From Pseudorhodoferax sp. Leaf265 (GTDB taxonomy: Bacteria; Pseudomonadota; Gammaproteobacteria; Burkholderiales; Burkholderiaceae_C): a stretch of 64,000 bases of DNA. The stretch spans positions 124,001-188,000 of the forward strand of contig NZ_LMMT01000039.1 of the NCBI RefSeq assembly GCF_001422365.1. Reading direction: 5' to 3'. Shown here in pieces: positions 1 to 10,067 of the stretch. Both the position numbers and the translations under genes were made by a program. Position 1 is the first letter of the stretch; each line of letters opens with the position of its first letter. The notes under the pieces were generated by a model. That model was not told the DNA's origin, searched no databases, and was given only the letters and a program-made list of their open reading frames with translations.

Positions 1-1136
1 CCGGTTCAGTCATCCGCGTGATGCGCACGGACAAGGGCAGCTGGGAGATCACGCAACTGCCCGAGGTCGAGGGCGCCTTCGTCGCGATGGACCCGCGCGA
101 TGGTGCCGTGCGCGCGCTGGTCGGCGGCTTCGACTTCGGCAAGAACCAGTTCAACCATGTCACGCAGGCCTGGCGCCAGCCGGGCTCCACCTTCAAGCCC
201 TTCGTCTACTCGGCGGCGCTCGAGAAAGGCCTGATGCCGGCCACCATCGTGGACGACGGCCCGCTGTACTTCGACGCCAGCGTGACCGGCAGCAAGCCCT
301 GGGAGCCCAAGAACGACAACGGCGCCTTCGACGGCCCGATCCGCCTGGACACAGCGCTGGCCAAGTCCAAGAACGTGGTCGCCATCCGCGTGCTGCAGAC
401 GGTGGGCGTGCCGGCCGCGCAGCAGTGGGTCACGCGCTTCGGCTTCGACACCGAACGCCAGCCGCCCTCGCTGACCATGGCGCTGGGGGCCGGCTCGGTC
501 ACGCCGCTGCAGATGGCATCGGCCTACTCGGTGTTCGCCAACGGCGGCTACCGCGTCGCGCCGCGGTTCATCGACAAGGTGACCGACCAGCGCGGCCAGG
601 TGCTGCAGCAGGAGACTGCGCCGGTGCTCGACGAGGCCGCCCGCGCCGTGCCCGCGCGCAATGCTTTTCTGATGACGCAGCTGCTGGGCGAGGTGGCCAC
701 GCGCGGCACGGCCGCGCGCACGCGCGCCACGCTGCAGCGGCCCGACCTGTACGGCAAGACCGGCACCACCAACGACGCGGTCGATGCCTGGTTCGCCGGC
801 TACCAGCCCACGCTGACGGCGATCGCCTGGATCGGCTTCGACCAGCCGCAGAACCTGGGCGCGCACGCCAGCGGCGGTGCGCTGGCCATGCCGGTCTGGA
901 TCGACTTCATGCGCCAGGCGCTCAAGGGGGTGCCCGTGGCGCCGCCGGCCGTGCCCGAGGGCGTGGTGCGCAACGAGGGCGACTGGTCCTACACCGAGTT
1001 CGCCAGCACGGCCGGGCCGGGGATGGCGGGCACCGAAGCGGTGCCCACGGCCCAGCCGATGGCGGGCCCGATGGGCGAAGCGACGCAGGAGCGCACCGAG
1101 GAACGCCGCAGCATCCTCGACCTGTTCAAGCGTTGA
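1..1136 (+). CDS. mrcA: Penicillin-binding protein 1A, C-terminal part (5' end outside window)
   Basis: Bifunctional peptidoglycan synthase; only the transpeptidase half is in the window. The frame is open to the left edge (codons before position 18 read G-S-V-I-R), so the gene starts upstream and is not evidently broken. Class A PBP motifs are present: SxxK as GSTFKPF (serine codon at 186-188), SxN as SKN in LAKSKNVVA, and KTG as YGKTGTTND (from 753). It closely resembles the complete PBP1A at 19546-21942: both share [17 protein letters not shown] and end in an ILDLF-type tail. The window therefore holds two PBP1A paralogues. The 3' end overlaps the convergent diguanylate cyclase gene by 11 bp. 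Family assignment is very sure; which paralogue is the housekeeping one cannot be told. Confidence 0.93.
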   Translation, partial: GSVIRVMRTDKGSWEITQLPEVEGAFVAMDPRDGAVRALVGGFDFGKNQFNHVTQAWRQPGSTFKPFVYSAALEKGLMPATIVDDGPLYFDASVTGSKPWEPKNDNGAFDGPIRLDTALAKSKNVVAIRVLQTVGVPAAQQWVTRFGFDTERQPPSLTMALGAGSVTPLQMASAYSVFANGGYRVAPRFIDKVTDQRGQVLQQETAPVLDEAARAVPARNAFLMTQLLGEVATRGTAARTRATLQRPDLYGKTGTTNDAVDAWFAGYQPTLTAIAWIGFDQPQNLGAHASGGALAMPVWIDFMRQALKGVPVAPPAVPEGVVRNEGDWSYTEFASTAGPGMAGTEAVPTAQPMAGPMGEATQERTEERRSILDLFKR

Positions 1137-2313
1137 CCAGCCGCAGGGCGGCGCGCTCGAGCCGGTTGCGGCCCCGCGCTTTGGCCTGGTAGAGCGCGGC
1201 ATCGGCCCGCGCGACGATGGCTTCGGCCGTGGCATCGTCGGTCGACGATTCGGCCAGGCCGATGCTGACCGTGAACGCCGGCATGGCCAGGCGGTCGACC
1301 TGCACCGCTTCCAGGAGAATGCGCTCGGCGACGAGCGCGGCTTCGGGCAGGCGCGTCTGCGGCATCACGACGACGAACTCCTCGCCACCATAGCGCGCCA
1401 CCACGTCGTGCGGCCGCACCAGCGCCGCCATGCGCCGGCACAGGTGCACGAGCACGCGGTCGCCCACGGGATGGCCGTGGCCGTCGTTGATCTTCTTGAA
1501 GTGGTCCACGTCCAGCATGGCGATACAAAAGGGCTGGCCCGTGCGGCCGTGGCGCGAGCGCTCGCGCTCCAGGCATTCGAACAGGGCCTGGCGGTTCAGC
1601 GTGCCGGTCAGCGGGTCGCGAACGGCCTGCTCCTCGATGCGGGCACGCACATGGTCCGAGGCCATGGTGGCAAAGCCGATCACGAGCAGCAGGTTGCAGA
1701 CCGTGAAGCTGCCTGTGTAGATGATCTGGATCGCATCCTGGGTCAGCAGGCCGCTGTCGCCCTGCGGGAACAGGGCCGCGTGTACGGTCCTGGCGGCATA
1801 GACGATCGCCAGGATGCCCAGCCAAGAGGAGGTCAGCGTGATGCCCAGCGTGCGGCCGAAGCGTTCGGCCTGCGGGTAGCGCAGCAGCACCAGCGCGTGG
1901 TGGACGCTGATGAAGCAGCAAAGCCCCGCCACGACGACCAGCCGCACGCGGTAGCTGGGTTGGACTTCTGCGAACCAGGTCACCGCGCCGGCCATGGCCA
2001 GCCACGCCAGCAACCACGGCCCCCAACGCAGGCGTTCGCCGAAATGCTGGCGCGTGCCAGCCAGCCAGGCGATGTAGGCCAGCACGAAGGCGCCGTTGCC
2101 CAGCGTCACCGTCGCCAGGTGCGAGATCCAGTCGCGCAGGCCGAGCAGCAGCAGGCCTGCGAACACCAGCCAGGCACCCGCCACCCAGGTGCGCAGGCCC
2201 GGCACGGGCAGCGGTGTCGCGCGGGCCAGCAGCGTCAGGACCATGGCCATGAGCCCGCTTGTGATGCTGCCGATCAGGACGGTGGTGCGTGGATCCAGCG
2301 CGTAGGTCGACAT
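1126..2313 (-). CDS. Membrane-anchored GGDEF diguanylate cyclase
   Basis: Predicted to make cyclic di-GMP from two GTP at the inner membrane. The N-terminal half has about seven hydrophobic segments and resembles no sensor domain I can name. The C-terminal GGDEF domain begins near RDPLTGTLNR and has an active-site GGEEF at about residues 309-313. An RPHD sequence lies exactly five residues before it, which fits an intact RxxD inhibitory site. LDVDHFKKINDGHGHPVGD is the usual metal and nucleotide-binding segment. No EAL domain is present. I chose ATG 2313, preceded by GGGAAG; in-frame ATG 2322 and GTG 2343 are alternatives adding 3 or 10 residues. It stands alone on this strand. The signal sensed is unknown. 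Confidence 0.9.
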   Translation of the reverse strand: MSTYALDPRTTVLIGSITSGLMAMVLTLLARATPLPVPGLRTWVAGAWLVFAGLLLLGLRDWISHLATVTLGNGAFVLAYIAWLAGTRQHFGERLRWGPWLLAWLAMAGAVTWFAEVQPSYRVRLVVVAGLCCFISVHHALVLLRYPQAERFGRTLGITLTSSWLGILAIVYAARTVHAALFPQGDSGLLTQDAIQIIYTGSFTVCNLLLVIGFATMASDHVRARIEEQAVRDPLTGTLNRQALFECLERERSRHGRTGQPFCIAMLDVDHFKKINDGHGHPVGDRVLVHLCRRMAALVRPHDVVARYGGEEFVVVMPQTRLPEAALVAERILLEAVQVDRLAMPAFTVSIGLAESSTDDATAEAIVARADAALYQAKARGRNRLERAALRLVNA

Positions 2314-2419
2314 GCTTCCCATAGGTGGGCCGGATGGTTGCACATTTCGGCTGCCCGTCTGCTGGCGAGAATGTGCGGTATTTCTGTGTTGGCGCCATTG
2401 CGGCGCCCGATCCGGCGGC

Positions 2420-2968
2420 TCAGTTCAGCCGATCGGGGCTGCGGTGCAGGTGCGGCCACAGCCGCGCCACGACCTCGCGCTCGGCCGCGTAGGCGTAGCA
2501 GCTGTCGACCTTGGCCTGGCGCTGGGCCTCGCTGCCGGGCCGGTTGATCTGCGCCAGCCTGGCCGGGGCGAGGCCCTGGAAGGCCGTGGTGGCCATCGGC
2601 CCCAGCAGCTCCACGATGTGCGTGCACGAGGCCGCGCCGCCCAGCAGTTCGCGCACCTGGCGGTTCCAGCCCTTGCGCATGGACAGGCCCTTGAGCGGCG
2701 CCAGCGTGGCCGTGGCGCCGGGGCAGATGCTGAAGGGTGTGGCGTCCATGGAGGCGAAGGCGTCGTGCACCAGCATGTCTTCGTCGACGACCAGATGCAC
2801 GGCGATGTCGTGGATCGGCGTGCCGGGCGGCGTGTCGGCCTCGGCCAGCTGGCGCCGAAAGGGCTGGCGCTTGGTGTCGACGAGCCGGCCGACGACCTCG
2901 TACAGGCCGCTGGCGAGCCGGTAGAAGCGCAGGTCGATCTGGCGGTGGTGCAGTTCTTCGCGGTCCAT
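2420..2968 (-). CDS. DUF2889 domain-containing protein
   Basis: A 182-residue soluble protein of the DUF2889 family, function unknown. Recognisable family features are an N-terminal IDLRFYRLASGLYEVVGRL strand region, the HDIAVHLVVDEDMLVHDA block and a cysteine-containing CTHIVELLGPMA segment, followed by a C-terminal SCYAYAAEREVV stretch. No signal peptide or membrane helix is visible. It lies between a diguanylate cyclase gene on the same strand and a divergent SDR gene. The 76-bp gap to the cyclase leaves room for a short promoter, so an operon is uncertain. Family call is from memory of the conserved blocks. Confidence 0.82.
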   Translation of the reverse strand: MDREELHHRQIDLRFYRLASGLYEVVGRLVDTKRQPFRRQLAEADTPPGTPIHDIAVHLVVDEDMLVHDAFASMDATPFSICPGATATLAPLKGLSMRKGWNRQVRELLGGAASCTHIVELLGPMATTAFQGLAPARLAQINRPGSEAQRQAKVDSCYAYAAEREVVARLWPHLHRSPDRLN

Positions 2969-3076
2969 GGCCGGCGATTGTGCGCGGGGGCGGGGCGCGC
3001 CGCGTCACCTTGGTGTCTTCGGATGGGGCCGGCGCTTGCTATACACGCCACCACACCAGACCACCAGGAGACAGAC

Positions 3077-3853
3077 ATGTACCAACCCTTCAACCTCAGC
3101 GGGCGCAGCGCGCTCATCACCGGCGGCAACGGCGGCATCGGCCTGGGCATGGCGCGCGCGCTGCTCGCCTCCGGCGCGAAGGTGTCGATCTGGGGTTCCA
3201 ACCCCGATAAGACCGCCAGCGCGTGCGATGCGCTGGCCCGCGAATGCGGCGACGCGGCGCGCGTGCACAACGCGGTCTGCGACGTGGGCGACGAGGCGGC
3301 CGTCGAGCAGGCCTTCGCCGACACCGTGGCCGCGCTCGGCCCCATCCATGCATGCTTCGCCAATGCCGGCGTGTCGAGCAAGGGCACGGTGCTGACCGAG
3401 ATGTCGCTGGAGGAATTCCGTCGCGTCCAGCGCATCAACGTCGAGGGCGTGTTCCTGACCTTGCGCGCCGCCGCCCGCCACATGGCCGCGCACGGCGAGG
3501 GCGGCTCGCTGGTGGCCACGGCCAGCACGGCGGCGGTGGAGGGCGCGGCGCGCAACAGCCACTACGGCGCGTCCAAGGGCGCAGTCACGGCCATGGTGCG
3601 CGCGCTGGCCGTGGAGCTGGCGCGCCACAAGATCCGCGTCAACGCCATCCTGCCGGGCTGGATCGAGACCGAGATGACCCAGCGCTCGTTCGCCAACGAG
3701 AAGTTCGCGGGGGCCGTGATGCCGCGCGTGCCGGCACGGCGCTGGGGCTCGATCGACGACTTCGGCGGGATCGCGGTCTATCTGGCCAGCGACGCTGCGG
3801 CCTACACCACGGGCGAGCAATTCGTCATCGACGGCGGCTACACCAAGTTCTGA
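3077..3853 (+). CDS. SDR family NAD(P)-dependent oxidoreductase
   Basis: A 258-residue classical short-chain dehydrogenase/reductase. It has the Rossmann glycine motif TGGNGGIGLG near the N-terminus, the FANAG motif, the catalytic YGASK tetrad segment with an upstream serine in TASTAAVEG, and a C-terminal FVIDGGYTKF typical of glucose/3-oxoacyl-ACP reductase-like SDRs. The start is fixed by AGGAG at 3066-3070, six bases before ATG; the frame is open far upstream but without a supported start. Substrate is not predictable from sequence. A 7-bp inverted repeat (3870-3876 with 3885-3891) follows the stop and could be a weak terminator, but it has no T-tract. Confidence 0.92.
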   Translation: MYQPFNLSGRSALITGGNGGIGLGMARALLASGAKVSIWGSNPDKTASACDALARECGDAARVHNAVCDVGDEAAVEQAFADTVAALGPIHACFANAGVSSKGTVLTEMSLEEFRRVQRINVEGVFLTLRAAARHMAAHGEGGSLVATASTAAVEGAARNSHYGASKGAVTAMVRALAVELARHKIRVNAILPGWIETEMTQRSFANEKFAGAVMPRVPARRWGSIDDFGGIAVYLASDAAAYTTGEQFVIDGGYTKF

Positions 3854-3933
3854 ACCGGCAGCCGCGCAGGCCGCCGGCCTACAGCGGCGGCGCGGGTGGT
3901 TTCCATACTGGCAGGAACCGGGAAGGAACTGCC

Positions 3934-4209
3934 ATGCAACAGACACCGTTGCGCCATCTGGCGCTGTCCGTCGACGAGCCCGAGCCGGGGCTGTACCACT
4001 GGATGATTCTCGAAAGCGAGGACGCCATGAAGACCTGGTTCGTCGTGGAGGCCTCCGACGACGCCTACGACACCTTCAGCGAGGCCTGGGAAGACGGCGC
4101 CTCCACGCTGCGGGGCATGGGCGACGGCCAGTACGGCCCGCGTGCCGAGGCGGCGGAGGATGAGAGCGCCGACCCGGTGCTGGAGACCGGGCCCGGCGTG
4201 GACGACTGA
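3934..4209 (+). CDS. Small acidic hypothetical protein (91 aa)
   Basis: Unrecognised short protein. It is strongly acidic toward the C-terminus (RAEAAEDESADPVLETGPGVDD) and has a compact N-terminal half (LYHWMILESEDAMKTWFVVEASDDAYDTF in two parts) that could form a small alpha/beta fold. No signal peptide, metal motif or membrane helix is seen. Translation is supported by GGAAGGA at 3921-3927, seven bases before ATG, and by normal GC3-rich codon use. The stop lies 3 bp from the stop of the convergent ABC permease gene. I believe similar proteins occur as conserved hypotheticals in related genomes, but this cannot be checked here. Confidence 0.7.
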   Translation: MQQTPLRHLALSVDEPEPGLYHWMILESEDAMKTWFVVEASDDAYDTFSEAWEDGASTLRGMGDGQYGPRAEAAEDESADPVLETGPGVDD

Positions 4210-4212
4210 GCT

Positions 4213-6706
4213 TCAGCCGCCCGAGCGCAGCAGCCGGGCCGGCGACAGCCGGAGTTGCGCGAGCAGCCACTGCGCTCCCATGGACAGGCTGAGCCCACTG
4301 ATGCCCAGCGCAGCCACGGCACCGGTCCAGTACAGGCCGCTGGCGTCCAGTTCCAGGCGCCAATGCAGCAGCGCGAGCGCGAGGGCGCTGCCGGCCGCGG
4401 TGGCGAAGACCGATGTGACGCCGGCCAGCAGTGCGTACTCCCAGCGCAGCGCCAGACGCAGGCTGCTCAGGCGCGCGCCCAGCACGTGCAGCACGCTCGC
4501 TTCATAGACCTGCCGGGCGCGGCTGGCTGCGACCACGCTGGCCAGCACCAGCAGGCTCGCGGCCAGGCAGATGCCCGCGATCACCGCCAGCGCGGCGCTG
4601 GCGCGGCCCAACAGCAAACGGCTTTCGGACAGCAAGGCATCGGTGCGCACGCTGACGATGTTGGGGGCCACTGCGGCCAGCCGGTCCTGCGCAGCGATGG
4701 CCTGCTGCGGGTTGAGCCAGGCCGCGCCCACATGGCGCGTGATGAACGGGTCGAGCACGCCGTCGCTGAAGATGCCTTCCAGCCACAGCCGCGCCTGCAG
4801 CCGGCGCTGGCTGTAGATGGCGGACAGCAGGGCCTCGACGGACTGGCCCTGGATGTCGAAGCGCAGGCGGTCGCCAACCTTCAGGCCGAGCTGGTCGGCC
4901 TCGCGGTCCTCCATGGCCACGAGCGGCGGCCCTTGATAGTCGGCGGCCCACAGTGCGCCGCGCTCGACCACCACATCGTCCAGGTTGCCGGCGCGCGTGG
5001 ACAGCTTGTGCTCGGTGCGCGCCTCCCGCAGGCGGCGCGCGTCGCCGCTGTCGCGCAGCGCGTCGCCGTTCACGGCCGCCAGGCGGCCCAGCACCAGGGG
5101 CGCGGTCTGCAGCCGCTGCACCGGGCCGAGTTGCTCGCGCAGCAACGGCAACTGCTCTGTCTGCACGTCGTGCAGCACCAGGCCCGGGGCTTCGCGCGGC
5201 ACGGTCTCGGCGATGGTGCGCAAGAGCGTGGAGACGACCAGCGTGCAGGCCACCAGCAGCGTCAGTGCCGTGCCCAGCGAGAGCAGGGCAGGGCGCAGCG
5301 CCGAGCCGGGCCGCTGCAGCCCGGCCAGCGCCAGGCGCAGTGCAAAGCCGGGTTGCCAGCGCGAGGCCAGCAGCTGGCGTGCGAGCGCGCGCAGGATGCG
5401 CTGCACGCCTTCCAGCAGCACCAGCAGCGCCGCGACGACGGCCAGGAAGGCCCAGCCGATGCGCGCATCGGGCAGGCTGCCGACCAGCAGCGCGGCGATG
5501 GCCAGGCCGCAGGCGGCGCTCGCGGCCCAGGCCCAGGCGGGCGTGCGCAGCGCGGCCGGGTCCAGGCCGCGGAACAGTGCGGCCGGGGTGACTGCCAGCG
5601 CGCGGCCCAGGGCCGGCAGCGCAAAGGCCAGCGCGGTCAGCACACCGAAGCCCATGGCCAGCGCGGCCGGGCCGGCCATGGCGGCCAACTGCGGCCCGAG
5701 CTGCTGCACCAGCGGCAGGCTGCGCGCCGCGAGTGCCGCGCCGGCCAGTGCCAGCGCGCCGCCGGCCAGCACGCCGAGCGCGCTGGCGGCCACGGCCAGC
5801 ATCAGCACCTGCAACAGCACCAGGGCCACGAGCCGCGCATCGCGCAGGCCCAGCGCACGCAAGGTGGCCAGCGTGGCGAGCTTGCCCTGCAGATAGGCCT
5901 GCACGCTGTTGAACACGCCCAGGCCGCCGATGAACAGCGCCGACAGGCCGATCAGCATGAACGCCGAACCGACCTGCTCGAGCACCTCAGCCACGCGCTC
6001 GCTGCGCTGCTGGAAGCTGCGCACCTCGGCGGTGGACTGCGGGAAGGCGGCGACGAAGTTGTCGCGCCAGGCCGCGGGTGGCGTGGCGGTGCGCACGCGG
6101 TAGTGGTATTGCACGCGGCTCGCTGGCTGCACCAGGCCGGTGGCCTGCAGCGCGCTTTCGGCCAGCAGCACGGGCGCGCCGTTCCAGTCGGCGCGCAGGC
6201 TGCGGTCGGGCTGGCGTGCGATCACGGCGCGCACCTGCAGCGTGAGATCGCCCAGCTGCACTGCGCTGCCCGGTACCAGGCCCAGGCGCCGGGCCAGCAC
6301 ACCGTCCACGGCCAGGCCCCAGAGGCCGTCGCGCTGCGCCAGGGCATCGCTCAGCGGCTGCTCCGGTGACAGCGTGACCTGGCCGTACAGCGGGTAGCGC
6401 GCATCGGCGCTCTGCAGCGCCACCAGTTGGGTGCGGCCGTCCGGCACGCGCAGCATGCTGCGCAGCGCGATCACGCGCGAGACCTCGCCGCGCGCCTGCA
6501 CCCAGTCGAGTTCGGCCGGCGGCAGCGGGTCGGACTGGCGCACTTCCAGGTCGCCTCCGAACAGCGCGCGCGCATCCTCCTGCAGCGCGCCGGCCACTTG
6601 GCGGTACAGGCCGCCGCTGGCGGCGACGAGGGCCACGCCCAGCGCCAGGCAGGCGCAGAACACCCAGAGCTGGCGGCCGCTCGCGCGCAGGTCGCGCCAG
6701 GCCAGG

Positions 6707-6717
<11 letters not shown>
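4213..6717 (-). CDS. FtsX-like ABC transporter permease (YbbP type)
   Basis: An 834-residue permease with about ten transmembrane helices: one N-terminal, a central group around residues 240-450, one near 490 and three C-terminal. Long periplasmic segments separate them, giving two FtsX-type modules in one chain. This fits YbbP-like exporters of the MacB/LolE superfamily rather than the two-protein LolCE. It overlaps the end of its ATPase gene by 11 bp (6707-6717), implying translational coupling. I chose ATG 6717, which begins MLLSLAWRDLRASG; a TTG eight codons upstream is less likely. The substrate is unknown; lipid or hydrophobic cargo is the family expectation. Confidence 0.87.
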
Positions 6718-7393
<676 letters not shown>

Positions 7394-7445
7394 GGCCGGG
7401 TGGGAGCCCGGCGCGCGCGGTTCGGTTCCGCCGATGCGGGAGGCT

Positions 7446-8678
7446 TTACGCGGTGTTCGCGTGCCGGCCGACCTCAGGCCAGCGGTGGTGCAGAACCACC
7501 CAGGCCGCCAGGCCCACGCCCATCATGAGCAGCGAGGCCAGCGCCAGCAGCGCCGTGGAATGCATGACCAGCGGCGCAATCACGCCGGCCACCACGCCGT
7601 TGGCCGTGGAGCCGACCACGGCCTGTAGCGAGGAGGCCATGCCACGCCGCGTGGGGTACAGGTCCAGCACCAGCAGCGTGACCACGGGCACCATCAGCGC
7701 CCAGCCGAAGGCGAACACCGCGATCGGCGGCAGCGCCCAGAGCGGGTGGGCCGTCCACAGCAGGTTGGCGGCCAGGTTCAGCACCGCCACCACCGTCATG
7801 ATCAGGAAGCCATGGCGGATCTGCCGCTTGGGTGCGATGCGCCCGGCCAGCCGGCCGCTGGCCCAGGCGCCGCCCATGATGCCGGCGATGGTGAGGATGA
7901 AGAACCAGAAGAACTGCGTGGGCGCCAGGCCCATCAGCGTGCCCAGGAACTCGGGTGCCGACAGCACGTACAGGAACATGCCGTTGAACGGCACGCCGCT
8001 GGCGAAGGCCAGCAGCACGAAGCGCGGATCGCTCAGCAGCTGGCGGTAGCCGCGCAGCAGGTCCGGCACATGAAAGGGCTGGCGCTGGTCGGGCCGCAGC
8101 GTCTCGGGCAGCAGCCGCCAGTTGCTGACCCAGAGCAGCGCGCCGACTGCGGTCAGGAACCAGAACACGCTGTGCCAGCCCAGGTGCACGAACAGCCAGC
8201 CGCCCACGATGGGTGCGATGGCCGGTGCCACGCCGAAGTAGATGGTCACCTGGCTCATGACCTTCTGCGCCTCGGCTGGCGGGTAGACGTCGCGGATCAC
8301 CGCGCGCGAGACCACGATGCCGGCGCCGGTGGACAGGCCTTGCAGCGCGCGGAAGAAGACCAGCTGGCCGATGTTCTGCGACAGCGCGCAACCGGCCGAG
8401 GCGATGGTGAACACCGCGATGCCCCACAGCACCACGGGCCGGCGGCCGAAACTGTCCGACAGCGCGCCGTGGAACAGGTTCATGAAGGCGAAGCCGAACA
8501 GGTAGGCCGACAGCGTCTGCTGCATCTCCACCGGCGTCGCGCCCAGCGAGCGGGCGATGCCCGAGAAGGCCGGGATGTAGGTGTCGATCGCGAACGGGCC
8601 CAGCATGCCCAGCATCGCGAGCAGCACGGCAAGGGCCCAGCGCGGGCCGCGCCACAGGGGCGTGGCCTCTAAGCGCAT
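7446..8678 (-). CDS. Bcr/CflA family multidrug efflux MFS transporter
   Basis: A 410-residue inner-membrane drug:proton antiporter with 12 predicted helices. The family hallmark is the N-terminal LLAMLGMLGPFAIDTYIPAF segment in helix 1, with the conserved aspartate before TYIPAF. The MFS loop-2/3 motif appears as ALSDSFGRRPVVLWG. A conserved SRAVIRDVYPPAEA segment follows helix 4. The gene begins 12 bp after metK, so it is very likely cotranscribed with it. The substrate range cannot be inferred; bicyclomycin, sulfonamide and chloramphenicol export are known for relatives. Confidence 0.92.
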   Translation of the reverse strand: MRLEATPLWRGPRWALAVLLAMLGMLGPFAIDTYIPAFSGIARSLGATPVEMQQTLSAYLFGFAFMNLFHGALSDSFGRRPVVLWGIAVFTIASAGCALSQNIGQLVFFRALQGLSTGAGIVVSRAVIRDVYPPAEAQKVMSQVTIYFGVAPAIAPIVGGWLFVHLGWHSVFWFLTAVGALLWVSNWRLLPETLRPDQRQPFHVPDLLRGYRQLLSDPRFVLLAFASGVPFNGMFLYVLSAPEFLGTLMGLAPTQFFWFFILTIAGIMGGAWASGRLAGRIAPKRQIRHGFLIMTVVAVLNLAANLLWTAHPLWALPPIAVFAFGWALMVPVVTLLVLDLYPTRRGMASSLQAVVGSTANGVVAGVIAPLVMHSTALLALASLLMMGVGLAAWVVLHHRWPEVGRHANTA

Positions 8679-8690
8679 GGGTGGCTCCGC

Positions 8691-9872
8691 TTACAGGCCG
8701 GCTGCGGCGCGCAGCACGGCAGCCTTGTCGGTCTGTTCCCAGGTGAACTCGGGCTCTTCGCGGCCGAAGTGGCCGTAGGCGGCGGTCTTCTGGTAGATCG
8801 GGCGCAGCAGGTCCAGCATCTGGATGATGCCCTTGGGGCGCAGGTCGAAATGCTCCTGCACCAGTGCGGCGATCTGCTCGTCGGAGATCACGCCCGTGCC
8901 TTCGGTGTAGACCGTCACGTTCATGGGGCGGGCCACGCCGATGGCGTAGGCCACCTGGATCTGGCACTGGCGCGCCAGGCCCGCCGCCACGATGTTCTTG
9001 GCCACGTAGCGTGCGGCGTAGGCGGCCGAGCGGTCGACCTTGGACGGGTCCTTGCCCGAGAACGCGCCGCCACCGTGCGGGCAGGCGCCGCCGTAGGTGT
9101 CGACGATGATCTTGCGGCCCGTGAGGCCGCAATCGCCCTGCGGACCGCCGATGACGAAGCGGCCGGTCGGGTTGATCAGGTACTTGGTGTCCTGCAGCCA
9201 TTCCTTGGGCAGCACCGGTTTGATGATCTCCTCGATGATGGCCTCGGTGAAGCTGGCCTTCATATTGGTCGGGGTCTCGCTCTGGTCGGGGTGGTGCTGG
9301 GTGGACAGCACCACGGTGTCGATCGAGTGCGGCTTGCCGTCCACGTAGCGCATCGTGACCTGGCTCTTGGCGTCCGGACGCAGGAACGGCAGGCGGCCGT
9401 CCTTGCGCAGCTGGGCCTGGCGCTCCACGAGGCGGTGCGCGTAGTAGATCGGCGCGGGCATCAGCTCGGGCGTCTCGTCGCAGGCGTAGCCGAACATCAG
9501 GCCCTGGTCGCCGGCGCCGATGTTCAGGTGGTCGTCGCTGGCATGGTCCACGCCCTGGGCGATGTCGTTGGACTGCTTGTCATAGCAGACCATGACCGCG
9601 CAGCCCTTGTAGTCGATGCCGTAGTCGGTGTTGTCGTAGCCGATGCGCTTGATGGTGTCGCGCGCGACCTGGATGTAGTCCACGTGCGCGTTGGTCGTGA
9701 TCTCGCCGGCCAGCACCACCAGGCCGGTGTTGGTCAGCGTCTCGGCTGCCACGCGCGAGCGCGGGTCCTGCTCGAAGATCGCGTCCAGGATGGCGTCGGA
9801 GATCTGGTCGGCCACCTTGTCCGGATGGCCTTCGGACACGGATTCCGACGTGAAGAGGAAATCGTTCGCCAT
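8691..9872 (-). CDS. metK: S-adenosylmethionine synthase
   Basis: Makes S-adenosylmethionine from methionine and ATP in the cytoplasm. At 393 residues it is full length. Diagnostic motifs are [17 protein letters not shown] (ATP-binding loop and catalytic histidine), [13 protein letters not shown], and the C-terminal P-loop-like [22 protein letters not shown]. The start ATG follows AAGGAG at ideal distance. It is the first gene of a minus-strand cluster with the bcr-type pump and the ABC exporter. The upstream region to 10021 contains nested inverted repeats that could form a regulatory leader (see separate entry). Assignment is certain. Confidence 0.99.
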   Translation of the reverse strand: MANDFLFTSESVSEGHPDKVADQISDAILDAIFEQDPRSRVAAETLTNTGLVVLAGEITTNAHVDYIQVARDTIKRIGYDNTDYGIDYKGCAVMVCYDKQSNDIAQGVDHASDDHLNIGAGDQGLMFGYACDETPELMPAPIYYAHRLVERQAQLRKDGRLPFLRPDAKSQVTMRYVDGKPHSIDTVVLSTQHHPDQSETPTNMKASFTEAIIEEIIKPVLPKEWLQDTKYLINPTGRFVIGGPQGDCGLTGRKIIVDTYGGACPHGGGAFSGKDPSKVDRSAAYAARYVAKNIVAAGLARQCQIQVAYAIGVARPMNVTVYTEGTGVISDEQIAALVQEHFDLRPKGIIQMLDLLRPIYQKTAAYGHFGREEPEFTWEQTDKAAVLRAAAGL

Positions 9873-10021
9873 TTGAATAAACTCCTTCGCTTTGCGATAA
9901 AAGGCGGTTGCGTTGCGCGTTGCCTCTGGCGGGGAGCTCGTGGCGAACGCTTTAGCAGTTGTGTTTAACGTCGCCCTGCAAGTAGTTCAATAACTCAGCG
10001 ACGGCGGCGATTCTAGCGTTC
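9873..10021 (-). promoter_or_regulatory. metK promoter and structured leader
   Basis: Read on the minus strand, a TAGAAT '-10' lies at 10016-10011; the -35 at 17 bp (AACACA) is poor. Transcription would begin near 10004. The first part of the RNA can fold as CGTCGC (10003-9998) with GCGACG (9974-9969), enclosing AGTT-ATTG-AACT (9995-9984). A second inverted repeat, GAACGCT (10021-10015) with AGCGTTC (9951-9945), spans the promoter. Near the start, TCGC-AAA-GCGA directly precedes the AAGGAG ribosome site, and a CTCC at 9936-9933 could pair with it. I do not recognise a known SAM or SAH riboswitch consensus here. Confidence 0.4.
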
Positions 10022-10067
10022 CGATGACCAAGATGTGTTGCTGCCGCCCTGTCGGCCCGCTGGCGAA

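Noticed and set aside
1-1136. Left-edge PBP1A as a truncated pseudogene
   Set aside because: The frame is open to the first base of the window and all transpeptidase motifs are intact. The truncation is due to the window edge.
2312-3076. Upstream extension of the SDR frame
   Set aside because: It is antisense to the DUF2889 gene. A clear AGGAG-ATG at 3066-3079 and the Rossmann motif near that start define the true N-terminus.
3870-3891. Hairpin after the SDR gene as a terminator
   Set aside because: It is a 7-bp stem with an 8-base loop and no T-tract. Such repeats arise readily in DNA of this GC content, so it is only mentioned in the gene entry.
9873-10021. Known SAM-I, SAM-II or SAH riboswitch at metK
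   Set aside because: I could not match the conserved core sequences of these classes. Only generic stems are present, so it is listed as a possible unassigned leader.
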